A DNA stretch of 64,000 bases from Devosia sp. Leaf420. GTDB lineage: Bacteria; Pseudomonadota; Alphaproteobacteria; Rhizobiales; Devosiaceae. This document shows, piece by piece, positions 33,757 through 43,143 of this stretch. Within the stretch, counting starts at the first letter, position 1; every line of letters begins with the position of its first letter. The notes under the pieces were generated by a model. It did no database searches. It was given only the letters and a program-made list of their open reading frames with translations, and was not told the origin of the DNA. The stretch is from contig NZ_LMQU01000014.1 in NCBI RefSeq assembly GCF_001425445.1, positions 124,001 to 188,000 on the forward strand. Reading direction: 5' to 3'. The position numbers and the translations under genes were made by a program.

Positions 33757-34404
33757 ATGCAGGTGCACATCGTGCGCGGACCGGTCAGCGACAGGCATGC
33801 CGCTCTTCTCGAAGACAATTACCGCCTGCGTCACAGGATTTTCGTCGAGCAACAGGGTTGGCAAGCCCTACGCCGGTCCGATGGCCGCGATGTCGATGCC
33901 TTCGACAATGCGGATGCGACCCATATTCTGCTCACCAAGAGCGATCAATTGGTGGGCGGCTCCCGCGTGACGCCGCTCGATCGACCGAACTTGCTGCAGA
34001 CAGTTTTTAGCGGGCTCGTGCAAGACGATCTCCCCGCCGACCCATCGCTTGGGGCCGATTGGACGCGCTTTTATGTGCGGCCCGATCGACGCGAAGGCCG
34101 GCGGCGCACACCCGAGTCTGCAGCTCTTTTCTGCGCGATGATGGAATATGCCCTCAATGAGGGCTTCACCTTCATCACCTTCGTTTCCTCCCTCTCCATG
34201 GTGGAGCATGGCAATGCCGTGGGATGGAGGATTACCCCGCTCGGCGAACCCGCTCTGGTCGATGGCAAGGCCACTGTCGCCGCCTGGATCGAGGTTTCCG
34301 AGCATGCCCTCGACAATGTGCGGCGGGCCACCGGGATGAGACGCGCGCTCATCCCGGCCTCCCCGCCCACACGCGGGCCGTCCATCCCGCTTTACGCGCA
34401 CTGA
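33757..34404 (+). CDS. Acyl-homoserine-lactone synthase (LuxI family)
   Basis: A 215-residue LuxI homologue that would make an N-acyl-homoserine lactone from S-adenosylmethionine and an acyl carrier. The invariant residues are seen as R25, F29 and W35 in RLRHRIFVEQQGW, D47 and D50 in DVDAFDNAD, R70 in VGGSR, and R in DWTRFYVRP. The glutamate normally three residues before that last arginine is aspartate here, a conservative change. ATG 33757 follows GTGGGGGCAAGGG. The glycosyltransferase starts seven bases after its stop. Acyl-chain specificity cannot be predicted. Confidence 0.9.
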   Translation: MQVHIVRGPVSDRHAALLEDNYRLRHRIFVEQQGWQALRRSDGRDVDAFDNADATHILLTKSDQLVGGSRVTPLDRPNLLQTVFSGLVQDDLPADPSLGADWTRFYVRPDRREGRRRTPESAALFCAMMEYALNEGFTFITFVSSLSMVEHGNAVGWRITPLGEPALVDGKATVAAWIEVSEHALDNVRRATGMRRALIPASPPTRGPSIPLYAH

Positions 34405-34411
34405 GGCCATC

Positions 34412-36232
34412 ATGCCCCGGGCCCTCGCACTCATGCGTGCAATCATCGGGCCGGAAGAGAGTGAACACACGGCACAGCGGCTTCTGGAAGAGGCCATGCT
34501 GGTTGAGGTCGATCCGCTGCTCCATGCCGCGTTTTCGCTCCATCTCGACGTCAACACGGCGCTGGAGCGGGGCGCCGAGCATATCGGGATTGCTTATTTC
34601 GAGACCATTCCGGTCGGTAGCGATCTCTCTGTGCCCTTGCTCACCGAGCGTCTCGCCGAAATCCATATGGTGCGGGTCACGACGCTCGACCGTGATATCG
34701 CCTATACCGCGCCCGACTTCCGCGGCTTGATGGCGCTTAAGTCCTTGACCGAAGCAGACCCGGCTTTGACGCGCCGCGTCTGTGTCGTGCCCGCTGCTGC
34801 GATGCGCCAATATCTGGCCGGGGTCGCGGCGCCTGATCTCATCGACAGCGCACGGCAGACGCTGGCGCGGAACTGGCCCCGCGCCGCCGCGAGCCTTGAA
34901 CTGACGTTTGGCGTGCGCATGGCTTTTGCGGCTTCTGTTATTGCCATCATCGCCGTGCTGGTGCTGACGCCCTATCTTGCGCCGGCCTGGATCATGCCGA
35001 TCTGGGCGTTGATCATCCTGCTGCCCGCGCTCATGCGTCTGGCGGCGCTGCTATCGCCAAAAGCGGCGCCGGTGGTCGAGAAGAGAATCGAAAACGACGC
35101 TTTGCCGGTCTATTCCGTCCTGGTGCCGCTGCGCGACGAGGCCGACATGGTCGACCAGCTTTGCCGCGAATTCCTCAAACTCGACTACCCCGCCCATCTC
35201 CTCGACATCATTTTCGTCGTCGAGCAGCGCTCGCCCGAAACCGTGGCGGCCGTGCAGCGGCACTTGCCCAAGGGGCGGTTCAGCCTGGTGGAGGTGCCGC
35301 ATGCTCTGCCTTTGACCAAGCCCAAGGCACTCGACTTTGCGCTGCCCTTTTGCCGCGGTGAGTTTGTCGTCGTCTTCGATGCCGAGGATCGGCCCGAGCC
35401 GCAGCAGCTGCGCCAGATCGTCGGTCATTTCCGCCGTGCGCCGCACCTCCATTGCATTCAGGCCCGGCTCGTGATCGCCAATGGCGCGCGGGGGTGGTTG
35501 CCTGCGCTTTTTGCCGGGGAATATGCCGGGCTTTTTTCGGTCTTCCTGCCCGCACTCGGACGCTGGGGCGCCGTCATTCCGCTCGGCGGCACATCCAATC
35601 ATTTCCGCCTCGCGAGCCTGAGGGCCGTGGGCGGCTGGGATGCCTATAATGTCACCGAAGATGCCGATCTCGGCGTGCGCCTCGCGCGTCGGCGGCTCAA
35701 TTGCGGCACCAGTAGCGCTGTGACCTATGAGGACGCGCCGGAAAGCCTGACCATCTGGATGGGCCAGCGCCGGCGCTGGATGAAGGGGTGGATGCAGACC
35801 TTCCTCGTCCACAATCGCCAGCCGAGGCAATTGCTGAAAGACTTTGGCCTGCCGCGGTTTCTCGTTTTCGAGATCATGGTGCTCGGGATGATCCTCTCGC
35901 CGCTCCTTCATACCGGCTTTACGCTGAGCTGCATTCTCGCCCTTCTCTTGGGGCGGTTCGAGCCGTTCCGGCTCGATCTGTGGTCGGTCTCGTTCCTCGC
36001 CGTCTTCGCCATTGGCTATGGCATTGCCTTCTCAAAGCAGATCGCCGGGCTGTTGCGGTCAGGGCAGAAGGATATTCTCGGCTGGCAATTGTTCTTGCCG
36101 ATCTATTGGATCGCCATCGCCTGGGCGACGGTGCGGGCGCTCATCGATCTCACCATGCGCCCCTTCCATTGGATCAAAACCGCGCATCGCCCCGTTTCTG
36201 ACATGAGGCCGAGACAGGTTCCGGCCGAGTAA
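34412..36232 (+). CDS. Membrane glycosyltransferase family 2, cellulose-synthase-like
   Basis: A 606-residue protein. An N-terminal cytoplasmic region of about 165 residues, unrelated to the catalytic part, precedes two membrane helices (about 170-190 and 195-215). The GT2 domain follows, with YSVLVPLRDEADMV, VVFDAEDRPEPQQ (DxD), GGTSNHFR, TEDADLGVRLARR and the QRRRW motif at 452-456. Four or five helices close the protein. This matches processive polysaccharide synthases. The partner polymerase genes of a full exopolysaccharide locus are absent. It forms a tight unit with the luxI homologue, so density-controlled matrix synthesis is inferred. Confidence 0.85.
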   Translation: MPRALALMRAIIGPEESEHTAQRLLEEAMLVEVDPLLHAAFSLHLDVNTALERGAEHIGIAYFETIPVGSDLSVPLLTERLAEIHMVRVTTLDRDIAYTAPDFRGLMALKSLTEADPALTRRVCVVPAAAMRQYLAGVAAPDLIDSARQTLARNWPRAAASLELTFGVRMAFAASVIAIIAVLVLTPYLAPAWIMPIWALIILLPALMRLAALLSPKAAPVVEKRIENDALPVYSVLVPLRDEADMVDQLCREFLKLDYPAHLLDIIFVVEQRSPETVAAVQRHLPKGRFSLVEVPHALPLTKPKALDFALPFCRGEFVVVFDAEDRPEPQQLRQIVGHFRRAPHLHCIQARLVIANGARGWLPALFAGEYAGLFSVFLPALGRWGAVIPLGGTSNHFRLASLRAVGGWDAYNVTEDADLGVRLARRRLNCGTSSAVTYEDAPESLTIWMGQRRRWMKGWMQTFLVHNRQPRQLLKDFGLPRFLVFEIMVLGMILSPLLHTGFTLSCILALLLGRFEPFRLDLWSVSFLAVFAIGYGIAFSKQIAGLLRSGQKDILGWQLFLPIYWIAIAWATVRALIDLTMRPFHWIKTAHRPVSDMRPRQVPAE

Positions 36233-36285
36233 ACCTTGCCGGTTGCGAAAGCGTCTGACAGGGTCTGTGTGAGGGAGGGCAATCG

Positions 36286-36792
36286 ATGCGACGCATGTTG
36301 GCCGGTGTCGGTGGGGTCGGGCTGGCCGTGATGCTCAGCCAGTTTCCCGAATATGCCCAGCAATATACCCAGCGCCTCGGCGGCGCGGTGGATGAATTGC
36401 GCATCATGACGGAAGACTTCGATCGCTCGGCGGGCGAAGCCGGGCTTGATCGGGTGGGGGCTCTCAGCCGCTACCAGGCATCGACCGATACATTTCTCGC
36501 CGATCGCGGCCGCAGCATGGAGCGCACCTTTGGCCGCTATGCCGAGCTGAACGCGACGCTGCAACGCATCGCCGGCGCCGATCCCCTGGAGCGCCTTCGC
36601 AACCTGCCCGCCTATCTCGACACCGATATCGGTCGCCGGACGCTCGAAAACTATAAGCCCGCCATGCCGGTGACGGCTGAGGGCCTTCTCTATGCGGGCA
36701 CCGGTTTTGCGCTCGGCTATATCATTCTTTCGGCGCTGATCCGGTTCTGCAGCCTGCCGTTTCGCCGCCGGCGCGTCGTCTATCGTTCATAG
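36286..36792 (+). CDS. DUF2937 family membrane protein
   Basis: A 168-residue protein of the DUF2937 family, recognised from VGGVGLAVMLSQFPEYAQQYTQRLGGAVDEL near the N-terminus. A membrane helix at about 3-20 and another at 135-155 (TGFALGYIILSALIRF) frame a periplasmic or cytoplasmic helical domain with possible coiled coil (AELNATLQRIAG). The C-terminus is very basic. The family's function is unknown. It follows the glycosyltransferase by 53 bp in the same direction and may share its transcript. Confidence 0.85.
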   Translation: MRRMLAGVGGVGLAVMLSQFPEYAQQYTQRLGGAVDELRIMTEDFDRSAGEAGLDRVGALSRYQASTDTFLADRGRSMERTFGRYAELNATLQRIAGADPLERLRNLPAYLDTDIGRRTLENYKPAMPVTAEGLLYAGTGFALGYIILSALIRFCSLPFRRRRVVYRS

Positions 36793-36793
36793 G

Positions 36794-36813
36794 ATATAAA
36801 CATTCCTTTATAT
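36794..36813. promoter_or_regulatory. Inverted repeat operator upstream of ahcY
   Basis: ATATAAA-CATTCC-TTTATAT is a perfect seven-base inverted repeat 70 bp before the ahcY start. It resembles the AT-rich palindromes reported upstream of SAH/methionine-cycle genes controlled by ArsR-type SahR regulators; that link is from memory and needs a motif comparison. No SAH riboswitch was seen in the leader. Confidence 0.5.
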
Positions 36814-36883
36814 GTGCGGTTGAACGCGGGGGCCCGCTTGCGTATAGGAAAGGCAACGCAAAAAAACCTTCCGGAGACCGAGC

Positions 36884-38284
36884 ATGACGCTCCAATCGAC
36901 CGACTATGCGGTCAAGGATATTTCGCTGGCCGATTTCGGCCGCAAGGAACTCACGATCGCCGAGATCGAAATGCCGGGTCTGATGTCGATCCGCGAGGAA
37001 TATGCGGCAGCCCAGCCGCTGCGTGGCGCCCGCATTGCCGGCTCGCTCCACATGACCGTCCAGACCGCCGTTCTCATCGAGACGCTGGTGGCTCTCGGCG
37101 CCGAAGTGCGCTGGGTGTCGTGCAACATCTTCTCGACCCAAGACCATGCTGCAGCCGCCATTGCCGCCGCCGGCATTCCGGTTTTTGCCCATAAGGGCGA
37201 AACGCTCGAAGAATACTGGGATTTCACCGATCGCATGATGGATTGGCCGGGTTCGACCCCGAACATGATCCTCGACGATGGCGGCGACGCCACCATGTAT
37301 ATTCTCACCGGCGCCAAGGCCGAGAAGGACATTTCCGTCCTCGACAAGCCAGGCAGCGAAGAAGAAGAAGTGTTCTTCGCCACCATCAAGCGCCGCCTCG
37401 CTAAATCGCCGGGCTTCTTCACCAAGATCCGCGATGCGATCCGCGGCGTTTCGGAAGAAACCACCACAGGCGTGATGCGCCTCTATCAGCTCCATGCCAA
37501 GGGCGAGCTGCCGTTCCCCGCCATCAACGTCAATGACTCGGTCACGAAGTCCAAGTTCGACAATAAGTACGGCACGCGTGAATCGCTGGTCGACGCCATC
37601 CGTCGCGGCACCGACGTGATGCTGGCGGGCAAGGTCGCCATCGTTTGCGGCTATGGCGATGTGGGCAAGGGTTCGGCGGAATCGCTCCGGGGCGCCGGCG
37701 CCCGCGTGCTCGTCACCGAAGTTGATCCGATTTGCGCCCTGCAGGCCGCCATGGAAGGCTTTGAAGTCGTCACCCTCGAAGATGCAGCGCACCGCGCCGA
37801 TATCGTCGTCACTGCCACGGGCAACCGTGACGTGCTGATGGTCGACGATATGCGCAACCTCAAGGACATGGCCATCGTCTGCAATATCGGCCACTTCGAC
37901 AACGAGATCGACGTTCTGGGCCTTCGCAATTTCAAGTGGACCAACGTCAAGCCGCAGGTCGACCTGATCGAGCAGCCCAATGGCAAGCGCCTGATCCTTC
38001 TTTCCGAAGGTCGTCTTGTGAACCTCGGCAATGCCACCGGTCACCCGAGCTTTGTCATGTCGGCATCCTTTGCGAACCAGACGCTGGCCCAGATCGAACT
38101 CTGGACGCAGGGCGATAAGCTCGAAAAGAAGGTGCACGTTCTCCCAAAACACCTCGACGAAAAGGTCGCCGAACTGCACCTCGCCAAACTCGGCGCCAAG
38201 CTCACCAAGCTCTCGAAGACCCAGGCCGACTACATCGGCGTCAGCGAAAACGGCCCGTTCAAGTCGAACGAATATCGCTACTGA
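36884..38284 (+). CDS. ahcY: Adenosylhomocysteinase
   Basis: A 466-residue S-adenosylhomocysteine hydrolase, which splits SAH to homocysteine and adenosine with bound NAD. Seen are [49 protein letters not shown], the NAD-binding [15 protein letters not shown], and the proteobacterial C-terminus [19 protein letters not shown]. The ATG follows CCGGAGACC. SAH is also the by-product of AHL synthesis indirectly through SAM use, and of chemoreceptor and DNA methylation encoded or implied nearby. A terminator follows. Confidence 0.98.
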   Translation: MTLQSTDYAVKDISLADFGRKELTIAEIEMPGLMSIREEYAAAQPLRGARIAGSLHMTVQTAVLIETLVALGAEVRWVSCNIFSTQDHAAAAIAAAGIPVFAHKGETLEEYWDFTDRMMDWPGSTPNMILDDGGDATMYILTGAKAEKDISVLDKPGSEEEEVFFATIKRRLAKSPGFFTKIRDAIRGVSEETTTGVMRLYQLHAKGELPFPAINVNDSVTKSKFDNKYGTRESLVDAIRRGTDVMLAGKVAIVCGYGDVGKGSAESLRGAGARVLVTEVDPICALQAAMEGFEVVTLEDAAHRADIVVTATGNRDVLMVDDMRNLKDMAIVCNIGHFDNEIDVLGLRNFKWTNVKPQVDLIEQPNGKRLILLSEGRLVNLGNATGHPSFVMSASFANQTLAQIELWTQGDKLEKKVHVLPKHLDEKVAELHLAKLGAKLTKLSKTQADYIGVSENGPFKSNEYRY

Positions 38285-38309
38285 TCTCTTCGACCTAGAC
38301 CAAAAGCTA

Positions 38310-38333
38310 AGCCCGCTTCGGCGGGCTTTTCTA
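38310..38333 (+). terminator. Terminator of ahcY
   Basis: AGCCCGC-TTCG-GCGGGCT with a UUCG-type tetraloop and TTTCTATTT tail, 26 bp after the stop. Confidence 0.9.
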
Positions 38334-38483
38334 TTTGCCTTTGTTTTTCAAAGATTTGGTCTGGGGTTGCGCTAAGCACTTGTCATTACGGAAATCTTCT
38401 AAGGCCAGCGGCCTTCGTTAACCTTCCTTGCCTATCTTGTGGTTGGGAGGACGACAACACAAGCAAACAGGGCACCCCACGCC

Positions 38484-40550
38484 ATGCGCGGAGCGACCAA
38501 ATCCTTCTTCCACAGCATCAAGCTGACCACCTCCATTTCCGCTCTGGTGATTGGCGCGATATTCATCGCCATCATCGCCGTAGTCTGCGCTGTCTATGCG
38601 AGCCTAGCGAGCGATGCCCACAGGACGGCTGAAGAATCGCTGCGTGAAGGCATCCGCCTGACATCAACCCTGTTCCGCGCCGAATTCCCTCAAACAGAAA
38701 TTTCCTGGAATACTGACGGCACGATCGGCGCCGTCACCGTTCCGGCCATGCCCGCCATCGCGAGCCACGACCTGATCGACAGCATTGTCCGCGTCACCGG
38801 CAACAAGGCAACGATCTTCGCGCTCGACCCCGCGACGGGCGAATTCATCCGGCAATCGACCAATATTCTTTTGGCCAGTGGCGAACGCGCCATCGGTACG
38901 CCGCTCGATCCCAAGGGGTCGGTGTTCCCCGTCGTTTCTGGCGGCACCGCCTATGGCGGAACGGCCGACGTGCTGGGTGTGCCCAATTATGTGCGCTATC
39001 AGCCGATCGTCGACACCGCGGGCAAGGTTGTGGGCATTCTTTACGTCGGCATCGAACAGGCCAAGATCAATGGCGTGATCGGAAGCACGCTGCGCCTTCT
39101 CGCGATCATCGGCGGCCTGACCATGCTGATCATTGGCGGTCTTTCGCTGCTGATGGCGCGCCTTTTCGTCCGCCCGGTGCTCAAGCTCTCGCAGGCAACG
39201 ACCAGCATCGGTCAGGGCGCGCTCGAAACCCAAGTGCCCTATACCCATCGCAACAATGAAGTCGGCGCCATGGCCAAGGCCGTGGAAATCTTCCGCGAAA
39301 ACGGCCTCAAGATCGCGCAGATGACCGAGGCGGAAGCCGCCCGCATCATCCGCGACGAGGAAGCCCGGCGCGAGATGATGGTCGAGCTGCAGCGCGCCTT
39401 CGGCGATGTGGTGGACTCCGCCATCGATGGCGATTTTTCCAAGCGCGTTCCCGCGACCTTCCCCGATGCCGAACTCAATGGGCTTGCCACCTCGGTCAAC
39501 GACCTGGTCGACAGCGTCGACAAGGGGCTGAGCGAGACGGGCACCGTGCTCAGCGCACTTGCCAATACCGACCTGACCTGCCGCATGGATGGCCAGCATC
39601 GCGGCGCCTTTGCCAAGCTCAAAGCCGACGTCAACCAGGTCGCCGACCGCCTGACCCATATTGTCGGTCAGTTGCGCGGCACCTCGGGCACGCTGAAATC
39701 GGCGACGAGCGAAATTCTCTCTGGCGCCAATGATCTTTCCGAGCGCACTACCCGTCAGGCAGCGACGATCGAAGAGACATCTGCCTCAATGGAGCAGCTT
39801 GCCCTGACCGTGACCGAAAACGCCAAGAAGGCGTCGGATGCGAGCCAAAAGGCCAGCGTGGTTTCGCGCTCGGCTGAAGAAGGCGGCGCGGTGATGGATC
39901 AGGCTAATTCGGCGATGGAGCGGATCACGCAGTCTTCGTCAAAGATTTCCAATATCATCGGCATGATCGACGATATCGCCTTCCAGACCAACCTGCTTGC
40001 CTTGAACGCTTCGGTGGAAGCGGCGCGGGCTGGAGAAGCAGGCAAGGGTTTCGCGGTTGTTGCCGTCGAAGTTCGGCGTCTGGCGCAGTCGGCCGCGCAG
40101 GCCTCTTCCGAGGTGAAGGTTCTGATCGAGCAGAGCGCCAAGGAAGTCGGCTCGGGCAGCAAGCTCGTGGCGGACGCATCGGGCAAACTCAACGCCATGA
40201 TGGAAGGGCTGCGCGCCAATACAGCACTGCTTGACGATATCGCCCATGCCAGCCGCGAACAGGCTTCGGCCATCGACGAGGTCAATACTGCCGTTCGTCA
40301 GATGGACGAGATGACCCAGCACAATGCGGCGCTGGTCGAGGAAGTGAACGCCGCGATCGAGCAGACGGAAAACCAGGCGAGCGAACTCGACCGGATCGTC
40401 GATGTCTTCACCATTGAAACGAGCCTTCAGCGCCCGTCCCAGACACGCTCGGCGCCCGCCACCAAAACCGCTCCGCGCGTCAGGGCGGCAGCCTCGGCTT
40501 ACCTGACCAATGGCAATGCGGCACTCAAGGACGATTGGTCCGAATTTTGA
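38484..40550 (+). CDS. Methyl-accepting chemotaxis protein with Cache_3-type sensor
   Basis: A 688-residue chemoreceptor. A first helix at about 15-40 leads to a periplasmic single Cache domain ([19 protein letters not shown] to [21 protein letters not shown]), a second helix near 205-230, a HAMP domain and a second HAMP-like segment ([18 protein letters not shown]). The signalling hairpin tip is [37 protein letters not shown]. The C-terminus DWSEF fits the xWxxF tether for CheR/CheB. ATG 38484 is taken; an upstream GTG is in frame. Ligand unknown. Its signalling half is nearly identical to the next gene. Confidence 0.92.
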   Translation: MRGATKSFFHSIKLTTSISALVIGAIFIAIIAVVCAVYASLASDAHRTAEESLREGIRLTSTLFRAEFPQTEISWNTDGTIGAVTVPAMPAIASHDLIDSIVRVTGNKATIFALDPATGEFIRQSTNILLASGERAIGTPLDPKGSVFPVVSGGTAYGGTADVLGVPNYVRYQPIVDTAGKVVGILYVGIEQAKINGVIGSTLRLLAIIGGLTMLIIGGLSLLMARLFVRPVLKLSQATTSIGQGALETQVPYTHRNNEVGAMAKAVEIFRENGLKIAQMTEAEAARIIRDEEARREMMVELQRAFGDVVDSAIDGDFSKRVPATFPDAELNGLATSVNDLVDSVDKGLSETGTVLSALANTDLTCRMDGQHRGAFAKLKADVNQVADRLTHIVGQLRGTSGTLKSATSEILSGANDLSERTTRQAATIEETSASMEQLALTVTENAKKASDASQKASVVSRSAEEGGAVMDQANSAMERITQSSSKISNIIGMIDDIAFQTNLLALNASVEAARAGEAGKGFAVVAVEVRRLAQSAAQASSEVKVLIEQSAKEVGSGSKLVADASGKLNAMMEGLRANTALLDDIAHASREQASAIDEVNTAVRQMDEMTQHNAALVEEVNAAIEQTENQASELDRIVDVFTIETSLQRPSQTRSAPATKTAPRVRAAASAYLTNGNAALKDDWSEF

Positions 40551-40580
40551 AGTGTTTCCGCTGTCACAAATCAGCAATTA

Positions 40581-40604
40581 AAGGGCCTTACGGGGCCCTT
40601 TTCC
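40581..40604 (+). terminator. Terminator between the two chemoreceptor genes
   Basis: AAGGGCC-TTACGG-GGCCCTT followed by TTCCTT; the second receptor therefore probably has its own promoter in 40605-40798, which also holds the palindrome AACTTAAGTT at 40642. Confidence 0.8.
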
Positions 40605-40798
40605 TTGGGCGGTGTAGCGAAGTCTTTACCGTGTTTCCCCTAACTTAAGTTTAGGAGAAGTGGAGCAGAAGCCACGACCCCAAAGTGCGGGGGCACAACG
40701 AAGGATAGTGTGGCGCGGTGCCCAACTGCGCCTCATTGAACCGGTTTGCCTCGTTGCCGCGGTCCCCCGCGGTGTCCAGAAGGATTAGGAAGGCAACA

Positions 40799-42826
40799 GT
40801 GTTCAAACTCAAGATTGTAGGCCGCATCTATTTGCTCGTGGCCCTGGCGATCGTCTCCCTGACGATCATGGGCGTGACCGGCGTTCAGCAGATCAACGGC
40901 ACACGCGAAGAAGCCCGTCGCGGCGAATTGCAGGCGCTGATCGAAGCGGCCGACGCGATTTCCAATGGCCAATATCAGCGCGCCCAAAAGGGCGAAATCA
41001 GCGAAGATCAGGCCAAGGCCACGGCGCTCGCGGCGCTGCAGGACCTGCGCTATCGCGGCACCGAATATATGTTCGTGCTGAACACCGATGGCGTGATGAT
41101 CATGCACCCCATCCGCGCCGACCTCGTCAATGTCAGCCAGCTCGAAGCGACCGACACCAACGGCAAGTTCATCTTCCGCGAAATGGTCGACGTGGCCAAG
41201 GCCAATGGCCAGGGCTTTGTCGATTACCATTGGAAGCGGACAGCCGACACCGAAGGCGTCGCCAAGCTCTCCTATATCAAGCTCTTCCAGCCCTGGGGCT
41301 GGGTGATCGGCACCGGCGTTTATACCGACGATCTCGCCGCCGCCGCCCGCAGCAGCTATGTCGAGATGGGGATCATCGGCCTCATCGTGGCGCTGGTGGT
41401 TTCGGCCGTGGCCTTCCTTCTGGCGCGCACCATTACCAACCCGATCGTTCGCCTCACCGGCATCATGGATAAGGTCGCCGACGGCAAGTTCGAGACCGAG
41501 GTGATCGGGACCGATCGCATGGACGAAATCGGGGCCATGGCACGGGCCGTCGAAGTCTTCCGCGAGAATGGCATGAAAGTGTCGCAAATGACCGAGGCAG
41601 AAGCATCCCGCATCATCCGGGATCAGGAATCGCGCCAGGACATGATGATGGAGCTGCAGCAGGCCTTCGGCAATGTCGTCGACTCCGCGCTCGATGGTGA
41701 TTTTTCGAAGCGCGTCCCCGCGACTTTCCCGGACGCCGAACTCAATGGCCTCGCGACCTCGGTCAATGATCTTGTCGACAGCGTCGATCGCGGCCTGACG
41801 GAAACCGGCACGGTGCTGAGCGCGATGGCGCAGGCCGACCTGACCCAGCGCATGCATGGCGAACATCGCGGCGCCTTCGGCAAGCTCAAGACTGACGTCA
41901 ACCTCGTGGCCGACAAGCTCAGCGATGTTATCCATCAGTTGCGAGGGACCTCGGGCACGCTGAAATCGGCAACGAGCGAGATTCTTTCGGGCGCCAATGA
42001 TCTTTCCGAGCGCACGACGCGTCAGGCGGCAACGATCGAAGAGACCTCGGCCTCGATGGAGCAGCTTGCCCAGACCGTGACCGAGAATGCCAAGAAGGCG
42101 TCGGATGCGAGCCAGAAGGCGAGCGTCGTGTCGCGGTCAGCCGAAGAAGGCGGCGCGGTGATGGATCAGGCCAATTCGGCGATGGAGCGGATTACCCAGT
42201 CTTCCTCGAAGATTTCCAATATTATCGGCATGATCGACGACATCGCCTTCCAGACCAACCTGCTGGCACTCAATGCTTCGGTCGAAGCGGCGCGGGCTGG
42301 TGAAGCGGGCAAGGGCTTTGCTGTGGTTGCTGTCGAAGTCCGCCGTCTGGCGCAGTCCGCTGCCCAGGCGTCGTCCGAAGTGAAGGCGCTGATCGAGCAG
42401 AGTGCGCAGGAGGTCGGTTCGGGCTCGAAGCTCGTGGCCGATGCCGCCGGCAAGCTCAATGCGATGATGGACGGGCTCCGCGCCAATACAGCGCTTCTCG
42501 ACGATATCGCGCGCGCCAGCCGCGAACAGGCTTCCGCGATCGACGAGGTCAACACCGCCGTTCGTCAGATGGATGAAATGACCCAGCACAATGCGGCGCT
42601 GGTCGAAGAGGTGAATGCGGCGATCGAGCAGACCGAAAACCAGGCGAGCGAACTCGACCGGATCGTCGATGTCTTCCACATCGAAGGCGCGCAGCAACGC
42701 AGCCCCGTCAACCGGGCGCGGTCAGCACCGGTCGCTGCGAAGGCCGCACCAAAGGTGAAGGCGGCGGCATCTGCCTATCTCACCAGCGGCAATACCGCAC
42801 TCAAGGATGATTGGTCCGAGTTCTAG
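40799..42826 (+). CDS. Methyl-accepting chemotaxis protein with sCache_2 sensor
   Basis: A 675-residue chemoreceptor. Helix one is at about 7-25. The sensor domain has the sCache_2 hallmarks [18 protein letters not shown] and [15 protein letters not shown]; helix two follows near 190-210, then HAMP and the same signalling domain as the previous gene, ending again in DWSEF. GTG 40799 is chosen because AGGAAGG lies six bases upstream and the frame before it lacks support. Homologous sCache_2 sensors bind small organic acids, but the ligand here is not predictable. Confidence 0.92.
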   Translation: MFKLKIVGRIYLLVALAIVSLTIMGVTGVQQINGTREEARRGELQALIEAADAISNGQYQRAQKGEISEDQAKATALAALQDLRYRGTEYMFVLNTDGVMIMHPIRADLVNVSQLEATDTNGKFIFREMVDVAKANGQGFVDYHWKRTADTEGVAKLSYIKLFQPWGWVIGTGVYTDDLAAAARSSYVEMGIIGLIVALVVSAVAFLLARTITNPIVRLTGIMDKVADGKFETEVIGTDRMDEIGAMARAVEVFRENGMKVSQMTEAEASRIIRDQESRQDMMMELQQAFGNVVDSALDGDFSKRVPATFPDAELNGLATSVNDLVDSVDRGLTETGTVLSAMAQADLTQRMHGEHRGAFGKLKTDVNLVADKLSDVIHQLRGTSGTLKSATSEILSGANDLSERTTRQAATIEETSASMEQLAQTVTENAKKASDASQKASVVSRSAEEGGAVMDQANSAMERITQSSSKISNIIGMIDDIAFQTNLLALNASVEAARAGEAGKGFAVVAVEVRRLAQSAAQASSEVKALIEQSAQEVGSGSKLVADAAGKLNAMMDGLRANTALLDDIARASREQASAIDEVNTAVRQMDEMTQHNAALVEEVNAAIEQTENQASELDRIVDVFHIEGAQQRSPVNRARSAPVAAKAAPKVKAAASAYLTSGNTALKDDWSEF

Positions 42827-42836
42827 ACCGATTGAA

Positions 42837-42870
42837 GCGGGCCTGAGCGTATCCGGCCCGCATTGTTTCT
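42837..42870 (+). terminator. Probable terminator of the second chemoreceptor
   Basis: GCGGGCC and GGCCCGC pair across an 11-base loop, followed by ATTGTTTCT. It begins 10 bp after the stop codon. Confidence 0.65.
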
Positions 42871-42959
42871 GCTTTGGCGCGAATGGTTAACAAAACGTTT
42901 CTAGTTCGTTCTCCGTCAAGCGCTTCCTTAGCGCTTTGCCCGCAAAGCACAGCCATGAA

Positions 42960-43046
42960 GACTCTTTTTCGCGATTCATACCCTCGTTATGTTGGGGCGA
43001 TTCGGTCGCGGGGGACACGTTACCGGCTCGGGGGCACCTTGGAATC
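42960..43046. promoter_or_regulatory. GANTC cluster upstream of divL
   Basis: Four GANTC sites start at 42960, 42973, 42999 and 43042, all within 87 bp and 98-184 bp before the divL start. The 316-bp gap 42827-43143 has no gene; it also carries TTAACAAAACG at about 42887 and several short GC hairpins. The clustering suggests CcrM/GcrA-dependent transcription. Confidence 0.5.
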
Positions 43047-43143
43047 CCAGTAGGGATCTTTCCGCGTTCAGGCGCCAGTTTCAGTGAACGCGTACCGGCC
43101 GCATAGGCCGGACTTGCAACAATAAAAGAAGCGAGGGCAGTCT

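Noticed and set aside
34224..34730. A 168-codon frame spanning the luxI-glycosyltransferase junction
   Set aside because: It overlaps two well-supported genes in another frame and has no family resemblance.
36793..36883. SAH or SAM riboswitch upstream of ahcY
   Set aside because: The leader is short and lacks the conserved cores of the known SAH/SAM classes; only an AT-rich operator-like palindrome is seen.
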